Notes: generated from the letters alone by a model not told the origin. A stretch of 64,000 bases of DNA from Agrobacterium vitis (GCF_037039395.1 NZ_CP146242.1:2116001-2180000); one strand, 5' to 3'. Shown: positions 39,389 through 47,974, counted from the stretch's first letter. Program-made: numbers and translations.

Positions 39389-40191
39389 TGGCGGTGGATC
39401 AGTCACCGCACGCGGCAAACCTGCCGCAGGTTCGCAGGCTGGAAGCCGTCAGCTTTCGCGCCTGGCCCGCGGCCTCGGTTCAGTATGACGGCAGCTGGCA
39501 GGTCCGGCTGACGGGCGGGCATCCGTCGAAGCGGGTCAATTGCGTGGTGGCGCTGGACCGTTCCGATATCCGCGACATCCGCCTGCGGCTGGAAAAGGCG
39601 GAGCGCAAATTCGAATCCTATGGCCGGCCCATGGTGTTTCGTGAAACGCCGCTGGCGCCGCCGCAAGTGATCGATGTGCTGCGCGAGGATGGTTGGACCC
39701 GGTTTGACGAAAGCCTGGTCATGGCGCTCGATCTGGCGGAGCTTTGCGATCTCGATGTGATGGATCACCTACCGACCCAGGATATCGGTCGTTTCGTCGA
39801 TGCCAGTCTGGCGCTGCGCAATGAGGATGCCGCGTCGAAGCCAGCGCTTGCCGAATTGATCAGCAATATCAAACCGCCGCTTGGCCTGTTTTTGATCGAG
39901 GTGCCTGACAATGGCCCGGTGGCAGCCGCCATTTGCGTGCAAGACAATGATCTTGCCGGATTGTTGCAGCTTGCCGTGGGGGAAGCCCATCGTGGCAAGG
40001 GCACCGGTCTTGAACTGACCTATGCGGCCTTGCGCTGGGCGCGGATAAGGGGCGCGAAGAGCGCCTGGCTTCAGGTGCAGGCCGATAACCGTCCGGCTCT
40101 CTCGCTCTATCAAAAGCTCGGCTTCAAGGAAGCCTATCGCTATTGCTACTGGCGTCACGAGGCCGCTGCCAAGGCAGAGGGCGAAGAATGA
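39388..40191 (+). CDS. GNAT family N-acetyltransferase
   Basis: The 267-aa protein has an N-terminal region with RRLEAVSFRAWPAASVQYDG and a C-terminal GNAT domain: LLQLAVGEAHRGKGTGLELT (acetyl-CoA pyrophosphate loop RGKGTG), then AWLQVQADNRPALSLYQKLGF and EAYRYCYWRHE. The substrate is unknown. ATG overlaps the argJ stop (TGATG), and its own stop overlaps mutT by 4 bp, so argJ, this gene and mutT are translationally coupled. Confidence 0.88.
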   Translation: MAVDQSPHAANLPQVRRLEAVSFRAWPAASVQYDGSWQVRLTGGHPSKRVNCVVALDRSDIRDIRLRLEKAERKFESYGRPMVFRETPLAPPQVIDVLREDGWTRFDESLVMALDLAELCDLDVMDHLPTQDIGRFVDASLALRNEDAASKPALAELISNIKPPLGLFLIEVPDNGPVAAAICVQDNDLAGLLQLAVGEAHRGKGTGLELTYAALRWARIRGAKSAWLQVQADNRPALSLYQKLGFKEAYRYCYWRHEAAAKAEGEE

Positions 40192-40595
40192 CAGCGCGGC
40201 CCATTCTGCTGGTTGCCGCCTGCGCTCTGCTGGACAGCGACGGGCGCATTCTGCTGGCGCAAAGGCCGGAAGGAAAATCGCTGGCTGGGCTCTGGGAATT
40301 TCCTGGCGGTAAGGTGGAAACCGGCGAAACACCAGAGGAAACCCTGGTTCGCGAGCTGGAGGAAGAGCTTGGCATTGCCACGAAAATCCCTTGTCTCGCG
40401 CCGCTGACCTTTGCCAGCCACACCTATGAAACATTCCACCTGCTGATGCCGCTCTATGTCTGCCGTCGCTATGAGGGCATGCCGCAGGGGCGGGAAGGCC
40501 AGGCAATCAAATGGGTCAAGCCCCGCGATCTGCGGTCCTATCCGATGCCGCCAGCCGATGAGCCGTTGATCCCGTTCCTGTTGGATTTGCTATAG
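40188..40595 (+). CDS. mutT: 8-oxo-dGTP diphosphatase MutT
   Basis: The 135-aa Nudix hydrolase removes oxidized dGTP from the nucleotide pool. It has the full Nudix box GX5EX7REXXEEXGI (begins GKVETGE, then RELEEELGI) and PGGKVETG, with WEFPGGK preceding. ATG at 40188 follows GAGGGCGAAGA and overlaps the upstream stop as ATGA. Arrangement after argJ-GNAT is compact. Confidence 0.93.
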   Translation: MTARPILLVAACALLDSDGRILLAQRPEGKSLAGLWEFPGGKVETGETPEETLVRELEEELGIATKIPCLAPLTFASHTYETFHLLMPLYVCRRYEGMPQGREGQAIKWVKPRDLRSYPMPPADEPLIPFLLDLL

Positions 40596-40603
40596 AGTTT
40601 GCC

Positions 40604-40660
40604 TTTAGAGCGTGTCAGGGACAACCGGAATCCGATTCCAATTTAGGGAATTATGCAGCA
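40604..40660. repeat. Fused remnant of repeat families A and B
   Basis: GCGTGTCAGGGACAACCGGA (40610-40629) matches the left arm and loop of the second hairpin of family B (compare GTTTGTCAGGAAAACCGGA at 18871). It passes directly into TTTAGGGAATTATGCAGCAG, the right end of family A. Neither element is complete. Confidence 0.6.
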
Positions 40661-40738
40661 GGTTTGTGCTGTGGACCGGTGTGAAATGCCGGGATAAGCC
40701 CGCGAGATGGGTCATTGCTCACCGGTTTTTATCGGCGA

Positions 40739-40753
40739 TTAATAGAAAGTTAA
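40739..40753. promoter_or_regulatory. Candidate full CtrA site TTAA-N7-TTAA
   Basis: TTAA (40739-40742) and TTAA (40750-40753) are separated by 7 bp, the spacing of full CtrA sites (the canonical second half is TTAAC; here T follows). It is 353 bp before the small membrane-protein gene and 804 bp before the Flp pilin gene. Flp pilin genes are CtrA targets in Caulobacter. The distance weakens the case. Confidence 0.3.
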
Positions 40754-41105
40754 TCCTCAAACCGGCATTATTCCCCCATCATGCACAGGCGCTTCGTGCA
40801 TCGTCTTATGTGCGTTGGGCGTCGGACGGCATGATCGCATGGGGCGCGGTTTCGTTCGATAAAAAATAACGCAGTGATCTCAGGGCTTTACGGTTCTATC
40901 GTGCAGGATTTTGCCTGCTGCGGTGTGTTTGATGTCGAGACCCTCTTGGGCGCGATATCAAGAATCGAATCGGGTCATGGGGTTTGCAACAGGGGTTTTG
41001 CATCGTCAGTGATGCAAAGTTCCTGATCTTTCTGGTCGATTGTGGGGCAATCGTCCGGCGGGCCATGGTCCGGAAGGTAGCCCTTTGGATTTTGTGAGGT
41101 TGGCG

Positions 41106-41426
41106 ATGACGCAGAAGGATTTCGGAAAGGGCGGACGGCAGTCGCGACGTGCGACTTCCAGGTCCGGCAGAGTTGGCGTTGTCAATCTCGCCTTGCTGTT
41201 TGCCGTCACGGCTGTAGCGGTCTCGTTGGTTCTGACGCCGATGCTTGCAGACAAGACCACGTCCGGCCAGTTGGCCGCGCGACCGTCTGATGTTGACCGG
41301 ATGAGCACGGGCTCCATTCCCGGCGAGCGCGACGCCGGAAAGCGCTATACCATCCGGCGCAGCATCTTGCAGGAGACGCCCGGTTCCGTCTGTATCGTCA
41401 ATCCCGGCAATGGGGATGCCTGCTGA
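41106..41426 (+). CDS. Small single-pass membrane protein, unknown
   Basis: This 106-aa protein has a basic N-terminus (KGGRQSRRATSRSGR), one membrane helix (VNLALLFAVTAVAVSLVL, about residues 24-42), then a polar segment with two cysteines near the end in SVCIVNPGNGDAC, consistent with an extracytoplasmic tail. ATG at 41106 follows GAGGTTGGCG, a good site. I do not recognize a family. It is followed 130 bp later by an Flp pilin gene in the same direction, so a role with that pilin is conceivable but unproven. Confidence 0.6.
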   Translation: MTQKDFGKGGRQSRRATSRSGRVGVVNLALLFAVTAVAVSLVLTPMLADKTTSGQLAARPSDVDRMSTGSIPGERDAGKRYTIRRSILQETPGSVCIVNPGNGDAC

Positions 41427-41556
41427 TAACCCTTGATGGTATGGGCTAGGCGGTCAATCCTCGAAATATTTGAAAACAAAGAGGCCTAGTGTTTTGCTAT
41501 GGCAAAACGCTCGCTTCGATCACTCATGCGAGGGCGCATGGGTTTGGGCTAGGGGT

Positions 41557-41745
41557 ATGATGGGGCTTTTACACCGGTTTTCCGGCTTGCCGGCGTTTTT
41601 TCGCCAAACATCGGGTGCAACAGCGATCGAGTATAGCCTGATCGCTGGGGTGATCGCGGTGACGCTTTATCTGGCGCTTGGCGTTTATTACGACGCGCTG
41701 GACAGGCTGTTTGATTCCATCATTGCCGCCATACCGCAAGCCTGA
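41557..41745 (+). CDS. Flp family type IVb pilin (orphan)
   Basis: The 62-aa protein carries the Flp signature SGATAIEYSLIAGVIAVTLYLAL split over residues 18-40, with the invariant Glu of EYSLIA and a preceding Gly for prepilin cleavage. The C-terminus is short (FDSIIAAIPQA). ATGs at 41557 and 41560 follow GGGCTAGGGGT; the first is listed. Neighbours include no tad/cpa secretion genes, so it would rely on an apparatus encoded elsewhere. Confidence 0.8.
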   Translation: MMGLLHRFSGLPAFFRQTSGATAIEYSLIAGVIAVTLYLALGVYYDALDRLFDSIIAAIPQA

Positions 41746-41787
41746 CCAGCGGCGCTTTCAGGCTTGCGAAAAAGACTTGATGATCCT

Positions 41788-42657
41788 TTACGGTTTGCCG
41801 CCCAGTGCGTCGGCGAGGCGAATTTTCGCAGATCCTGGCTTGAGCGGTTTGGGCTGGCTTTCATGCGGGGCCCAGCCTGACATGTAGATGATCGAGAAAC
41901 TGGCGCGAATGCGACCATCGGCATCGCTATAGCGTTCGGCATACAGTTCGGCGGCGCGCAGGAAAAACTGCCGCGTCAGCGGTTTGCGGCTGCGGGCGGC
42001 CAGCGGATTGGCCATGCCCATGGCTTTGAGATCGCGCATCAGCGCCAGAATTCCATCATATCGCACCGTATAGGTCTCGACATCGACAACCGGAAGGGCA
42101 AAGCCGGCCCGCTGTAACAATGCGCCCATGTCGCGCACATCGGCAAAGGGCATGACGCGGGGGCTTGCTCCACCGCTGATTTCGATCTCTGTCGTCAACA
42201 GCACATCGCGCAATTCGCCAAGCGTTCCGGCGCCGGGTAGCGCTGCCAGCAACAGACCGTCAGGCTGGAGCGTCCGGCGCATTTGGATCAGCAGGCCCGG
42301 CATGTCATTGGCCAGATGCAGGGCAAGTGGCGACAGCAGAAGATTGGCGCTTTGCTCGCCAAGTGGGAGATGCTCGATAGGGCCGGGGATCAGCGTTTCC
42401 CCCTGTCGGGCGAAGCGGCTGCCGGTTTCCACTCGCTGCAATTGGTCGATCCGTCCTGTTTCCAGACAGGCCCTCCCGACCCTGCCATCCATTCCATGCA
42501 ATTCGACTGCGGTTTCAAACCGTCGCTCCACCACGGCCAGCCGCTCGGTCAGTTCTTGCGCGACGATATCCAGCAGGAAGCCCGCTCCGGCATCATCCGC
42601 GCCGAAGGCACGCTCGCGGTTGCGGACGACGAGATCAGGATCGAATAGCGGCTCCAT
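41788..42657 (-). CDS. SAM-dependent methyltransferase (BioC/NDUFAF5-like)
   Basis: This 289-aa protein has a class I methyltransferase fold with weakened motif I (AVELHGMDGRVG), an internal QMRRTLQPDGLLLAALPG motif and C-terminal ERYSDADGRIRASFSIIYMSGW, as in the NDUFAF5/BioC-like group common in alphaproteobacteria next to comF. In mitochondria NDUFAF5 helps complex I assembly; its role here is not known. ATG at 42657 follows AACGGGAGGTTCCC. It is divergent from comF. Confidence 0.8.
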   Translation of the reverse strand: MEPLFDPDLVVRNRERAFGADDAGAGFLLDIVAQELTERLAVVERRFETAVELHGMDGRVGRACLETGRIDQLQRVETGSRFARQGETLIPGPIEHLPLGEQSANLLLSPLALHLANDMPGLLIQMRRTLQPDGLLLAALPGAGTLGELRDVLLTTEIEISGGASPRVMPFADVRDMGALLQRAGFALPVVDVETYTVRYDGILALMRDLKAMGMANPLAARSRKPLTRQFFLRAAELYAERYSDADGRIRASFSIIYMSGWAPHESQPKPLKPGSAKIRLADALGGKP

Positions 42658-42698
42658 GGGAACCTCCCGTTGTTGTTCTTCGAGAAACCAAGTGCCTA

Positions 42699-42745
42699 CT
42701 GCATAATTGCGGCAATCGAAATCGATTTGCGGAGAAAATTACGCA
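42699..42745. repeat. Palindromic repeat, family A (divergent copy)
   Basis: CTGCATAATT (42699-42708) faces AATTACGCA (42737-42745), with an inner stem GCAATCGA/TCGATTTGC. It lies in the divergent gap between the methyltransferase and comF genes. It is less well conserved than copies 1 and 2 and lacks the downstream ATAAAG block. Confidence 0.5.
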
Positions 42746-42943
42746 ATGGGGATCATACAGTCGCGTGTTTACCCCAGGAAGACGGGTTCTGGACGGGTCT
42801 GTGCTGAGCATGCTTTCAAGCGGCTTGAATTCTCTTGCGATTCGGATGCAATATGTATTTTCTTCTCCTTTATGGTGTGTTCATCCGGCTTGGATGAGAT
42901 CGATTAGGGTATACCGCCGGGGATGCGGGCCAAAGGAGGCGGC

Positions 42944-43735
42944 ATGGCACATATCCGGCAGGCCAGGGACGGAATGGTGGCTCTGGCGCATCGCGGTTTC
43001 CAGGCTACGCAAACGCTTGGCCGGTCGCTGCGCGATCTGGTCTATCCCCCTGGCTGCGCCACTTGCGGTCTGCCGGTTGCCAAGGCTGGCAGCCTGTGTT
43101 CCGATTGCTGGTGCTCGGTGCGGTTCATCGAGCGACCCTATTGTGAAATTCTTGGTCTGCCTTTCGGTTTCGATCCAGGCCAGGGCATGGTCTGCGCCGA
43201 GGCGATTGCCAATCCTCCGGTTTTCGACCGGCTGCGGGCGGCGGCTGTGCATGATGGTGCGGCGCGTGATCTGGTCCATCGGCTGAAATACGGTGACAGG
43301 ACCGATCTGGCGCCGATGATGGCCCATTGGATGATACGGGCCGGTGGGCAGGAACTGCTCCGGGCCGATGCAATCCTGCCGGTGCCGCTGCATCGCTGGC
43401 GGTTGTTTTCACGGCAATATAACCAATCGGCGGAACTGGGCCGGGCCTTGGCCGGGCTTTCGAACAAGCCCTTCCTACCGGGAGTTTTGACGAGGGTGAA
43501 ACGGACGCAAAAGCAGGTCGGGCTGACGGAGAAGGCCCGGGCAGACAATGTTCGTGGGGCTTTCAAGGTGGCGGAAAACCGCCGCGATCAGGTGTTTGGC
43601 CGTCATCTGGTGCTGGTCGACGATGTCTATACGACCGGGGCAACGGTCAGTGCCGCCACCCGCGCTCTGAAGCGGGCAGGGGCAGTGGAGGTCACGGTCT
43701 TGACCTTTGCAATGGCACTTGTAACACCTATATGA
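42944..43735 (+). CDS. comF: ComF family phosphoribosyltransferase-like protein
   Basis: The 263-aa protein has an N-terminal zinc ribbon (CATCGLP with CSDCW) and a PRTase fold: ADAILPVPLHRWRL, RQYNQSAELGRAL and the PRPP-binding loop LVLVDDVYTTGATV. ComF proteins take part in DNA uptake in competent bacteria; in rhizobia the role is unproven. ATG at 42944 follows AAAGGAGGCGGC; the frame extends to 42923. grxC follows 47 bp later. Confidence 0.9.
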   Translation: MAHIRQARDGMVALAHRGFQATQTLGRSLRDLVYPPGCATCGLPVAKAGSLCSDCWCSVRFIERPYCEILGLPFGFDPGQGMVCAEAIANPPVFDRLRAAAVHDGAARDLVHRLKYGDRTDLAPMMAHWMIRAGGQELLRADAILPVPLHRWRLFSRQYNQSAELGRALAGLSNKPFLPGVLTRVKRTQKQVGLTEKARADNVRGAFKVAENRRDQVFGRHLVLVDDVYTTGATVSAATRALKRAGAVEVTVLTFAMALVTPI

Positions 43736-43782
43736 GATTGCAATAGCAATATGACATTATCATCAATCAACCGGAGACGAGC

Positions 43783-44037
43783 ATGGCGTCGGTGATCATC
43801 TACACGCGGCAATATTGTGAATATTGCGCCCGTGCCAAAGCGCTTCTGACCACCAAGGGCGTGGCCTTTACCGAGATCGATGCGACTGGTAATGCGGTGC
43901 TGCGCCAGGAAATGGTCGATAAATCCGGTCGTAACACCTTTCCGCAGATCTTCATCGACGGCACCCATGTTGGTGGCTGCGATGATCTGCATGCGCTGGA
44001 ACGGGCCGGAAAACTCGATCCGATGCTGGCGGCCTGA
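43783..44037 (+). CDS. grxC: Glutaredoxin 3 with CEYC active site
   Basis: The 84-aa dithiol glutaredoxin reduces protein and mixed disulfides with glutathione. The fold is clear: VIIYTRQYCEYCARAKALL, FTEIDAT, cis-Pro TFPQIFIDGTHVGGCDDL. The active site reads CEYC where most GrxC proteins have CPYC, a Pro-to-Glu change that should alter the thiol's redox properties. ATG at 43783 follows GGAGACGAGC. The nitrilase gene follows 9 bp later, likely one operon. Confidence 0.93.
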   Translation: MASVIIYTRQYCEYCARAKALLTTKGVAFTEIDATGNAVLRQEMVDKSGRNTFPQIFIDGTHVGGCDDLHALERAGKLDPMLAA

Positions 44038-44046
44038 GGACATATC

Positions 44047-44904
44047 ATGACCATTTTGGTTGCAGCCCTGCAAATGTGCTCAGGCACCGATATTGAGAAG
44101 AATGCAGCCACCATGGCGCGTCTGGTGCGCGAGGCGGCAGCAGCAGGGGCGATCTATGTCCAGACCCCGGAAATGACCGGGGCCTTGCAGCGTAACCGTG
44201 AAGCTTTACGGGCCATGCTGCGTGATGACGAAAATGACCTGATTGCCGTGACGGCGGCTGAACTGGCTGCGGAACTGAAGATCCATGTTCATGTCGGTTC
44301 GACAGCGATTGCCCGTGCCGACGGCATGATCGCCAATCGCGGCCTGTTGTTCGGGCCGAATGGTCGCCGGATCTGCACCTATGACAAGATCCATATGTTT
44401 GACGTGGATCTGGACAATGGTGAAAGCTGGCGGGAAAGCGCTGCCTATGCGCCTGGCAAGAACGCTTGCGTTGCAGATCTGTCCTTCGCCAAACTCGGCT
44501 TTGCGATTTGCTACGATGTGCGGTTTCCCTCGCTGTTTCGCACCGAAGCCATGGCGGGCGCCGACATTCTGACGGTGCCGGCGGCCTTCACCCGGCAGAC
44601 CGGCGAGGCGCATTGGCATATCCTGCTCAGGGCGCGGGCCATCGAGAATGGCGCTTTCGTGATCGCCGCCGCCCAGGGCGGCACCCACGAGGACGGACGC
44701 GAAACCTACGGGCATTCGCTGATCATCGATCCCTGGGGGAAAATTCTGGCTGAAGGCCCGGAAGCGGGCGAGGCCGTGGTGATGGCTAAGATCGATCTCG
44801 AGTCCGTCAAGGCGGCACGGATGAAGATCCCCAACCTCAAGAACGGTCGCGATTTCAATCTCGACATGGTTCCAACGCTCGCCAAGGGAGGGCAGACGGT
44901 TTGA
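44047..44904 (+). CDS. Carbon-nitrogen hydrolase (Nit-type amidase)
   Basis: The 285-aa nitrilase-superfamily enzyme has the Glu-Lys-Cys triad in VQTPEMTG, YDKIHMFDVDL and FAICYDVRFP. It resembles Nit1, the deaminated-glutathione amidase that repairs a by-product of transamination; the exact substrate is inferred. Clustering with grxC and, at a distance, the ChaC gene fits glutathione chemistry. Its TGA stop overlaps the TTG start of the DUF1178 gene. Confidence 0.9.
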   Translation: MTILVAALQMCSGTDIEKNAATMARLVREAAAAGAIYVQTPEMTGALQRNREALRAMLRDDENDLIAVTAAELAAELKIHVHVGSTAIARADGMIANRGLLFGPNGRRICTYDKIHMFDVDLDNGESWRESAAYAPGKNACVADLSFAKLGFAICYDVRFPSLFRTEAMAGADILTVPAAFTRQTGEAHWHILLRARAIENGAFVIAAAQGGTHEDGRETYGHSLIIDPWGKILAEGPEAGEAVVMAKIDLESVKAARMKIPNLKNGRDFNLDMVPTLAKGGQTV

Positions 44905-45329
44905 TCCGCTATTCCCTCATCTGCGATCAGGCCCATGAATTCGAGGGCTGGTTTGCGCAAAGCGACGATTTCGACCGCCAGAAAGCCAGCGGCTTTTTGA
45001 CCTGCCCGGTCTGTGCCTCCGCCTCCATCTCCAAAAGCCTGATGGCGCCGATGGTGTCGACGGCGCGCGGCAAGGAAGAACGCCAGAAGGTGGCCTATGA
45101 CGCTGCCCAGCGTGAAGCCTTCCTGAAGTTGAAGGAGGCGGTTGCGACCGTCAGGGCCAATAGCGAAGATGTCGGTGAGCGGTTTCCCGAAGAGGCCCGC
45201 AAGATCCATTACGGCGAGGCCGATGCCCGCGGGATTATCGGCAATGCCAGCCCCGACGAGGCCCGCGCCCTGATCGAGGAAGGGATCGAAATTGCGCCTC
45301 TGCCGGTTCTGCCTGACGATGTGAATTGA
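44901..45329 (+). CDS. DUF1178 family protein
   Basis: The 142-aa protein starts with TTG (TTGA overlap with the preceding stop; GGGAGGG lies upstream). The N-terminus MIRYSLICDQAHEFEGWF with CDQAH and the CPVCAS pair forms a probable zinc ribbon; RKIHYGEADARGIIGNAS is the conserved C-terminal motif of DUF1178. The function is not known; it usually travels with grxC and the nitrilase gene. Ends overlapping a TTG of the next frame. Confidence 0.9.
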   Translation: MIRYSLICDQAHEFEGWFAQSDDFDRQKASGFLTCPVCASASISKSLMAPMVSTARGKEERQKVAYDAAQREAFLKLKEAVATVRANSEDVGERFPEEARKIHYGEADARGIIGNASPDEARALIEEGIEIAPLPVLPDDVN

Positions 45330-45331
45330 GC

Positions 45332-45913
45332 ATGTCATCCACTCATCATCTCGCGCTCTATAATTTCGGCCTGCATGTCGCGCCATCTGGAGATCCGGTC
45401 ATTCAGGGCTTTGTTGACCGCGAGCCCCTCAATTTTGAAGCCGCTACGCGCTCCACGGGCTTTATCGGTCGTTCGGGTTATGAGGGCGAACCGGGGCCGG
45501 AAAGCTGGGGCGTGCAGATGTTTCCGCGTTTTATGGAAGGCAGCGGCTTTACCTCCGGTCCATCGTCTCTTTCGCTCTGGCAAGACCCGGAGACACTCAT
45601 GGCTTTTTCCTATAATGGGGTCCATGCCGACGCCCTGAAACACGCGCGCCACTGGAATGTGAAGCAGACCTGGCCATCTTTGGTGCTGTGGTGGGTGCCA
45701 GTTGGCCGCAGGCCGCAATGGGCGGATGGGGTGGAAAGGCTCGAGCATCTCGCCGATCACGGCCCGACGCCCTTCGGCTTCACGTTCAAGCAGACTTTCG
45801 CTTGGGATGGTACGCCCTATCATCTTGATCGAGCGCGGATAAAGCAGCTTGCCAGCGACAATTGCTCTCGTCAGCAAGACTTGCTGGAACGTCTCGTCTC
45901 AATGCCGGTATGA
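45332..45913 (+). CDS. DUF3291 domain-containing protein
   Basis: The 193-aa protein matches DUF3291: SLWQDPETLMAFSYNGVHADAL, then WPSLVLWWVPVGRRPQWAD and LEHLADHGPTPFGFTFK. This family is an antibiotic-monooxygenase-like ferredoxin fold of unknown function. ATG at 45332 is chosen over TTG at 45326 because it is an ordinary start codon; neither has a strong site. It ends 5 bp before the convergent ubiG stop. Confidence 0.85.
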   Translation: MSSTHHLALYNFGLHVAPSGDPVIQGFVDREPLNFEAATRSTGFIGRSGYEGEPGPESWGVQMFPRFMEGSGFTSGPSSLSLWQDPETLMAFSYNGVHADALKHARHWNVKQTWPSLVLWWVPVGRRPQWADGVERLEHLADHGPTPFGFTFKQTFAWDGTPYHLDRARIKQLASDNCSRQQDLLERLVSMPV

Positions 45914-45918
45914 GATGG

Positions 45919-46677
45919 TCACGCGGGGTTGGACGTCGGCCTGCGGGTCAGCATCATGTAATTGACATCGGTGTCGGAGGACAGATTCCACTGGTTCTGG
46001 AACGGGTTGAAGAATACGCCGACAGTCTCGGATACATTCATGCCTGCGCCGAGGATTGGCTTTTCCAATTCTTCCGGGCGCACCAGTTTTTCATATTGAT
46101 GGGTGCCACGCGGCAGCCAGCGCAGCACATATTCGCAGGCGCCGATGGCCAGCGCTGCAGCCTTCAGGGTGCGGTTGATGGTCGAAATCAGCATGATTCC
46201 ACCAGGTCGTACCATGGAGGCGCAGGTGGAGATGAAATAGTCAACATCGGCCACATGCTCAACGACTTCCATGTTCAACACTATATCGAAGCTTTCGCCA
46301 GAAGCGGCCAGGGCCTCGGCGGTGACGGCGCGGTAATCCACGCTTACGCCGGTCTGGGCGGCATGGGTCTGGGCAATGCCGATATTCTTAGCTGAGGCAT
46401 CAGCACCCAGCACATCGGCGCCCATGCGGGCAATGGGCTCCGACAGTAAGCCGCCGCCACAGCCGATGTCGAGAACCCGCAGGCCGGACAGCGGCTGGTT
46501 GGAGCGCGGATCGCGCTGAAAATTTTCGCAGGCTTTGTCGCGGATATAGGCGAGACGCACCGGATTGATCTTGTGCAGCGGCTTGAATTTGCCGGTCGGG
46601 TCCCACCATTCGGCAGCCATGGCGGAAAAGCGGTCGACCTCGGCCTGATCGATGGTGCTCTTGGCGGTCTCGCTCAT
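45919..46677 (-). CDS. ubiG: Ubiquinone biosynthesis O-methyltransferase
   Basis: The 252-aa SAM enzyme does both O-methylations in ubiquinone synthesis. N-terminal [22 protein letters not shown] and NPVRLAYI are UbiG-specific; motif I is [28 protein letters not shown] and LISTINRT follow. ATG at 46677 follows CAGGAGAACCCG. In many agrobacteria ubiG sits close to lysC; here three envelope genes lie between. Confidence 0.96.
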   Translation of the reverse strand: MSETAKSTIDQAEVDRFSAMAAEWWDPTGKFKPLHKINPVRLAYIRDKACENFQRDPRSNQPLSGLRVLDIGCGGGLLSEPIARMGADVLGADASAKNIGIAQTHAAQTGVSVDYRAVTAEALAASGESFDIVLNMEVVEHVADVDYFISTCASMVRPGGIMLISTINRTLKAAALAIGACEYVLRWLPRGTHQYEKLVRPEELEKPILGAGMNVSETVGVFFNPFQNQWNLSSDTDVNYMMLTRRPTSNPA

Positions 46678-47068
46678 CGGGTTCTCCTGACTGGGCTGCA
46701 TTCCATAACCTTGTTGATCCGGGCAGATATCTCAAGGCTCACTACCGCGTTTTACGCTGCCGCGCCATCCTTGAGGCGCAGCCGCTTCGCTGTCTCGTGT
46801 GTGAGGTCGGACGATCCAGACTTAAAGTCAAGGGTGAGCGACACTTTGTCATCTCTATAAAAACGGGGTTATCTCCATGGAAATGATCCACCCCAAAAAA
46901 TAGGCCGCCTCAAAAAAGCCGGAGGACATTGCTTGACATACACGGGTCAAGTGCGGGTGGGGCGCTGGGGTGGAACAAATTGCTCCTGATGGCGTTACCA
47001 TGCCGCATGAACCCAATTCCAATTGGCGGGACAAGCCAAGGTCAGGGACGGCCAAGGAGATCAGATCG
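46678..47068. other. 391-bp divergent region, ubiG/SH3 protein
   Basis: No gene seen. CTTGAC (46932-46937) and GTCAAG (46946-46951) form an inverted pair 118 bp before the SH3 gene start; the left half, CTTGACA, also resembles a rhizobial -35. No matching -10 at the usual distance is clear. Confidence 0.4.
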
Positions 47069-47947
47069 ATGAAACCACTTTACCTGTCGGCCTTTGCAGG
47101 GCTGATGGCAGTTGCCTTGCCGGCTGCCGCTGAGGCGGCCCAGGCATTTGCGACCGCGAATGTTAACCTGCGGGCTGGGCCCAGCACACAATATCCACCT
47201 GTTCTGGTCGTTCCAGCCGGTAATTCCGTGCGGATTTTTGGCTGCCTGTCTTCGGCCAATTGGTGTGATGTCGGTTATGCGGGCTATCGCGGCTGGATTT
47301 CCGGTAGCTATCTGCAGACCCAATATTCCAACCGCCGCGTCTATGTGGACCCGGATTATTACCAGCCGCTCGGCATTCCGACGGTGACCTTCCAGGTCGA
47401 TAATTATTGGGACCGCTATTATCGCGGCCGCGATTTCTACCGCGAGCGGGATCGCTGGCGCCGCGCGCCCCCACCGCCACCGGTCTGGCATCGCGACGGT
47501 CCGCCGCCACGCTTCATGGGCGGTGACAATGGGCCTCCGGGCCGTCCCGATATGGACCGTCGTCGTGGACCGGACCCGAGAATGCAGGACCCGAGAATGG
47601 ACGGCGACCGTGAGCGGATGATGCGCGACGATCGTCAGAGGCCTCGCCCAGATGATCGCCGACCAGATGATCGTAGATCAGATGACAGGCGTCCTGATGA
47701 CCGGCGTCCCAATGATGCGCGTCCAGGTGATGCGCGTCCAGGCGATATACGCCGTGACGATCAGCGTCGTGACCAGATGCAGCCCCCACAAGGCCAGCGT
47801 CCTGATCGGCCAGACCGCAATGCGCCGGATGGAAACCGTCCGCCGCCGCCCCCACCGCCAGCGCCGGGTCAGGCTGCCCCGCCTCCGCCGCCACCAGCAC
47901 CGGGTGCGGCCTGCGCGCCCAACACGCCGAATTGCCCGCCACGGTAA
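47069..47947 (+). CDS. Exported SH3-domain protein with Arg/Asp and Pro repeats
   Basis: The 292-aa protein has a signal peptide (LYLSAFAGLMAVALPAAAEA), a bacterial SH3 domain at about 25-85 (ATANVNLRAGPSTQYPPV, CLSSANWCDVGYAGYRGWIS with a likely disulfide), then a Tyr/Arg segment and a long disordered tail. The tail has repeated DDRRPDD units (about residues 190-235) and polyproline runs, ending CAPNTPNCPPR. SH3b domains often bind cell-wall material. ATG at 47069 follows AAGGAGATCAGATCG. The repeats are encoded by near-tandem 12-15 bp units and could vary in number. Function unknown. Confidence 0.8.
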   Translation: MKPLYLSAFAGLMAVALPAAAEAAQAFATANVNLRAGPSTQYPPVLVVPAGNSVRIFGCLSSANWCDVGYAGYRGWISGSYLQTQYSNRRVYVDPDYYQPLGIPTVTFQVDNYWDRYYRGRDFYRERDRWRRAPPPPPVWHRDGPPPRFMGGDNGPPGRPDMDRRRGPDPRMQDPRMDGDRERMMRDDRQRPRPDDRRPDDRRSDDRRPDDRRPNDARPGDARPGDIRRDDQRRDQMQPPQGQRPDRPDRNAPDGNRPPPPPPPAPGQAAPPPPPPAPGAACAPNTPNCPPR

Positions 47948-47974
47948 TCGGCACGGATACGGGATACAGACATT

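Larger units (their letters stand above)
40596..41105. other. 510-bp intergenic region with repeat fusion and CtrA-like site
   Basis: No gene seen; the open frame at 40612-40869 has no ribosome site and overlaps the repeat. The region holds a fused repeat remnant (40604-40660) and TTAA-N7-TTAA at 40739-40753. The promoter of the 41106 gene presumably lies here. Confidence 0.4.

Noticed and set aside
40612..40869. 85-codon open frame after mutT
   Set aside because: It starts inside a repeat remnant and has no ribosome site or coding-like composition.
47630..47770. CRISPR-like array in the SH3 gene
   Set aside because: The units are short, imperfect, directly adjacent and in frame, encoding protein repeats without spacers.
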